Assembly (NCBI GenBank): GCA_037139575.1
Contig: JBAXGD010000020.1
Coordinates: forward strand, 1 to 6,662
Length of the DNA stretch: 6,662 nucleotides
Direction: 5' to 3'
Source: CAIYEO01 sp037139575
GTDB lineage: Bacteria; Patescibacteriota; Saccharimonadia; Saccharimonadales; UBA4665
Shown: piece after piece, positions 4,642-6,662 of the stretch
How positions within the stretch are numbered: position 1 is the first letter of the stretch
Layout of the letters: every line of letters starts with the position of its first letter
Made by a program: the position numbers and the translations under genes
Notes under the pieces: model-generated
The model's database searches: none
Seen by the model: only the letters and a program-made list of their open reading frames with translations
Told to the model about the DNA's origin: nothing

Positions 4642-5955
4642 ATGCAAAGAGTATTAGCTAAAGAAACCAAAGACAATATTGGTAAAAATATTACCATTAA
4701 AGGTTGGATCCACAAGAAAAGATTGCTCGGTGGACTTACCTTTATTAACATTCGAGACCGAAGTGGTCTTGTTCAGGTTGTCATAAACGATAAATCTGAA
4801 GTTGAAAAACTAAGAGGTCTTCAGATTGGAACTATTGTTGATATTAGTGGAAATGTAGTCGAAGAAACCAGAGCACCTGGTGGGGCAGAATTGCACGACG
4901 GAGTAATAAATGTAGTTGTTCCAGTTGTTGACGAGCCACCAATCGAAATAGATAAGCCTCTTTCGCATAAGCCTGAAAACCTAGATACGCTTTTCGATAA
5001 CCGAGTTATTGGCCTTCGCAACTTAAGTGAACAGGGGATATTTAGAATAAGAAGCCAGACGCTAAAGAATATCCGAACTTTTCTAGACTCCAATGACTTT
5101 GTCGAAATCCAATCACCAAAAATTGTGGCTGGTAACGCTGAGGGTGGAGCGGAAGTATTTAAGCTAGATTATTTTGGTAAAGAAGCTAGCCTAGCTCAAA
5201 GCCCACAGCTATATAAGCAAATGATGGTAGGTGTTTTCGAAAGAGTTTTTGAAATTGGTCCAGCATTTAGGGCTGAACTAAGTGCAACAACTAGACACGT
5301 ATCTGAAGTAACAATGCTAGATATTGAAATGGGATTTATTGATACTCATGAAGAGCTTTTGGATTTTATTCAAGATATGGTTTATGACACAGTAACAAAA
5401 ATATATGCAGATCATGACGATATTTTAAAGAAATTTAATGCACCTGAACTTAAGCTAACAAAGAAGTTTCCTAGATATACAGTAGCTCAAATTCACGAGA
5501 TGTATTCTAAGGCAACTGGTGAAAATACTCATAGCGATAAAGATTTATCTCCTGCTGAAGAGCGCTGGATTTGTGACTATGCTAAAAAGCATGATGGGTC
5601 AGAGGCTGTATTTGCAACAGAAATGCCAATAGAAGCTCACAAGTTTTACCAGAAAATAAATCCAGATAATCCCAAGACTGTACTAGCAGCTGACCTTCTC
5701 TTTAGGGGAATAGAGCTTGCAACATGCCCTATGCGCGAGAATAATTTTGAAACCCTAACGAATCAGATGAAAGAAAAGGGCATTGATCCCAATGCTCCAG
5801 GATTTGAGTCATATCTAAAAGCCTTTAAATATGGATTACCTTCACATGGTGGTTGCGGTTTTGGTATTGACCGTTTTGTTGAGAAGATAGTCGGCCTAGA
5901 TAATGTTAAAGAAGCAATTCTATTTCCTAGAGATATAAATCGACTTGTGCCATAA
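4642..5955 (+). CDS. aspS: Aspartyl-tRNA synthetase, archaeal-type, probably non-discriminating
   Basis: This class II synthetase of 437 residues charges tRNA-Asp with aspartate. The N-terminal OB-fold anticodon-binding domain spans about 1-105 (GWIHKKRLLGGLTFINIRDR). The catalytic domain has motif 1 near 153-159, the AQSPQLYKQ segment typical of AspRS rather than AsnRS (185-193), motif 2 FRAE...TTRH (209-219) and motif 3 GFGIDR (406-411). The protein ends FPRDINRLVP. Ordinary bacterial AspRS is about 590 residues with a GAD insertion; that insertion is missing, so this is the archaeal/AspRS2 form. His24 (in GWIH) and Pro79 (in RAPGG) fit the residues reported for non-discriminating archaeal-type enzymes, where discriminating ones have Trp and Lys. 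It would then also make Asp-tRNA-Asn for amidation by GatCAB, which is not in the window. It ends with tandem TAA TAG. Confidence 0.95.
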   Translation: MQRVLAKETKDNIGKNITIKGWIHKKRLLGGLTFINIRDRSGLVQVVINDKSEVEKLRGLQIGTIVDISGNVVEETRAPGGAELHDGVINVVVPVVDEPPIEIDKPLSHKPENLDTLFDNRVIGLRNLSEQGIFRIRSQTLKNIRTFLDSNDFVEIQSPKIVAGNAEGGAEVFKLDYFGKEASLAQSPQLYKQMMVGVFERVFEIGPAFRAELSATTRHVSEVTMLDIEMGFIDTHEELLDFIQDMVYDTVTKIYADHDDILKKFNAPELKLTKKFPRYTVAQIHEMYSKATGENTHSDKDLSPAEERWICDYAKKHDGSEAVFATEMPIEAHKFYQKINPDNPKTVLAADLLFRGIELATCPMRENNFETLTNQMKEKGIDPNAPGFESYLKAFKYGLPSHGGCGFGIDRFVEKIVGLDNVKEAILFPRDINRLVP

Positions 5956-5963
5956 TAGCGGTA

Positions 5964-6191
5964 ATGGCTAAAAAGCAAAAACCCTTGTTTAAAAAAGTTC
6001 GCTGGAGTTACATTGGTAATACTTGGCAGGGTTTTCTTTGCTATGTCCCATATATATTTGTCCTTATAACCTCACTTGTATATTCGATTAATAGCTCTAA
6101 AACTTTTCCAGAAGCAATTTTTAAGCTATTTCCTATTTGGATTACTGCAACTATTGTCATGCAATGGTTTGCTTCTCATGAGTCCAAATAG
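5964..6191 (+). CDS. Small two-helix membrane protein of unknown function
   Basis: This 75-residue protein has a basic N-terminus, MAKKQKPLFKKVRWSY. Two hydrophobic helices follow, about residues 23-43 (GFLCYVPYIFVLITSLVY) and 52-70 (AIFKLFPIWITATIVMQWF), and then a short polar end. The positive-inside rule places both ends in the cytoplasm. Its ATG is 8 bases after the aspS stop, so the two are probably co-transcribed. There is no good SD; CATAAT (5951-5956) stands 7 bases upstream and could alternatively be a -10 box. I recognise no family with a known function. Confidence 0.8.
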   Translation: MAKKQKPLFKKVRWSYIGNTWQGFLCYVPYIFVLITSLVYSINSSKTFPEAIFKLFPIWITATIVMQWFASHESK

Positions 6192-6199
6192 ACATTAAT

Positions 6200-6227
6200 T
6201 TGGTCTACAAAGCTCTTATGCTAAAAT
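6200..6227 (+). promoter_or_regulatory. Probable promoter of the DPMA-repeat gene
   Basis: TTGGTC (6200-6205) and TAAAAT (6222-6227) are 16 bases apart. This gives a start near 6234 and a leader of about 53 bases. The -35 box overlaps the 3' half of an inverted repeat, CCAAAT/ATTTGG (6184-6189 with 6198-6203). Confidence 0.55.
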
Positions 6228-6286
6228 GAACGTATATCTACTTTAGTGATTAACTAGAGTTTTATAAAATTAATTAGGAAATAAAT

Positions 6287-6662
6287 ATGGGCCCAACAAC
6301 AAATCCTGGCAATCAAAATAACACTAATATGAATGCGGACACTACAACCGATAACATTCCAGGCTTCACTCCAACACCCACCATGCCCACTACACCGACT
6401 AATGATCCAATGGCCCCTTCTATGCCAACCAGCGATCCTATGGCTCAAGCCGCACCAGCACCTGAGATGACAGCAATGCCAGCTGTAGATCCTATGGCTC
6501 AATCAATGCCTATGAGTGATCCAATGGCTCCCGCTATGCCTCAGCAGCAACCAGAAGTTACCACTCCAGCAGTCGATAATTTTGGCGCTACCAATGAATC
6601 AGCCCCTACCATGCCCACTACACCGACTAATGATCCAATGGCCCCTTCTATGCCAACCAGCG
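6287..6662 (+). CDS. Pro/Met/Thr-rich repetitive protein (partial, runs off the window)
   Basis: The ATG at 6287 has AGGAA (6276-6280) 6 bases upstream and opens a frame that stays open to the window end, 125 complete codons. The protein is low-complexity. It begins MGPTTNPGNQNNTNMNADTT and then consists of Pro/Met/Ala/Thr repeats with the motif DPMA at residues 40, 50, 68, 78 and 116, often in the form DPMAPSMPTS or DPMAQ. About one residue in eight is methionine (16 of 125). There is no signal peptide at the start and no folded domain in the visible part, so this looks like a disordered N-terminal region; a membrane anchor or domain may follow outside. I cannot assign a function. The SD, the promoter and the in-frame 76-codon repeat period all support this strand over the open antisense frame. 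Confidence 0.82.
   Translation, partial: MGPTTNPGNQNNTNMNADTTTDNIPGFTPTPTMPTTPTNDPMAPSMPTSDPMAQAAPAPEMTAMPAVDPMAQSMPMSDPMAPAMPQQQPEVTTPAVDNFGATNESAPTMPTTPTNDPMAPSMPTS
6380..6434 (+). repeat. Long direct repeat, copy 1
   Basis: The 55 bases here are identical to 6608-6662, 228 bases (exactly 76 codons) downstream. They encode TMPTTPTNDPMAPSMPTS. Identity at synonymous positions points to a recent in-frame duplication or gene conversion. Confidence 0.93.
6608..6662 (+). repeat. Long direct repeat, copy 2 (cut by the window end)
   Basis: This is an exact copy of 6380-6434 in the same reading frame. The match is still running at the last base of the window, so the true repeat is longer than 55 bases. 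Confidence 0.93.

Noticed and set aside
4545..5093. Open frames on the - strand across the start of aspS
   Set aside because: They are antisense to a certain aspS coding region, and their translations show no family features.
5763..5978. 71-codon - strand frame at the 3' end of aspS
   Set aside because: It is antisense to conserved motif 3 of AspRS and has no start signals.
6184..6203. CCAAAT/ATTTGG inverted repeat as terminator of the 75-residue gene
   Set aside because: The stem is AT-rich with an 8-base loop and no T-tract follows. It overlaps the next promoter's -35 box, so an operator is as likely.
6254..6502. 82-codon - strand frame rich in Cys, His and Trp
   Set aside because: It is a mirror of the Met/Pro repeats on the + strand, whose gene has a promoter, an SD and a repeat period in whole codons.

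Overview
The window is AT-rich, tightly packed bacterial DNA. It has short gaps, small proteins and several start codons without a clear Shine-Dalgarno (SD). A short archaeal-type aspartyl-tRNA synthetase, a membrane-anchored DsbA-like protein, a GtrA-type C-terminus and a stand-alone LexA-type DNA-binding domain together suggest a Patescibacteria/CPR genome, most likely Saccharibacteria (TM7). This placement is an inference, since there is no rRNA here. The CNNM-like gene ends on tandem TGA TGA codons, so UGA appears to be a normal stop. That argues against the Gracilibacteria/SR1 code.

Left part (1-1007, + strand): the tail of a GtrA-like membrane protein is followed one base later by a LexA-type winged-helix regulator with no peptidase domain. 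A near-consensus promoter then fires almost exactly at the ATG of a 126-residue protein of unknown function.

Centre (1008-2630, + strand): a compact cobalamin riboswitch with the B12-box and CCGCAACTGTAA core leads into a long intrinsic-terminator hairpin. The 3' arm of that hairpin contains the SD, and its U-tract is the spacer before the AUG of an unrecognised 465-residue protein with a Cys-rich tail. This is the most interesting part of the window: a B12-sensing RNA apparently controls an undescribed protein, possibly at both transcription and translation.

Middle (2631-3620): a consensus promoter sits 2 bases after that gene's stop and leads into an A-rich leader and a possible 30-residue peptide. 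This transcript converges on a DsbA-like oxidoreductase gene on the - strand. The DsbA gene is divergent from the gene to its right.

Right part (3621-6662, + strand): a CNNM/CorC-like membrane protein with two CBS domains, aspS (probably non-discriminating), a 75-residue two-helix membrane protein, and the start of a Pro/Met/Thr-rich protein with DPMA repeats. The last gene runs off the window inside a second exact copy of a 55-bp stretch.
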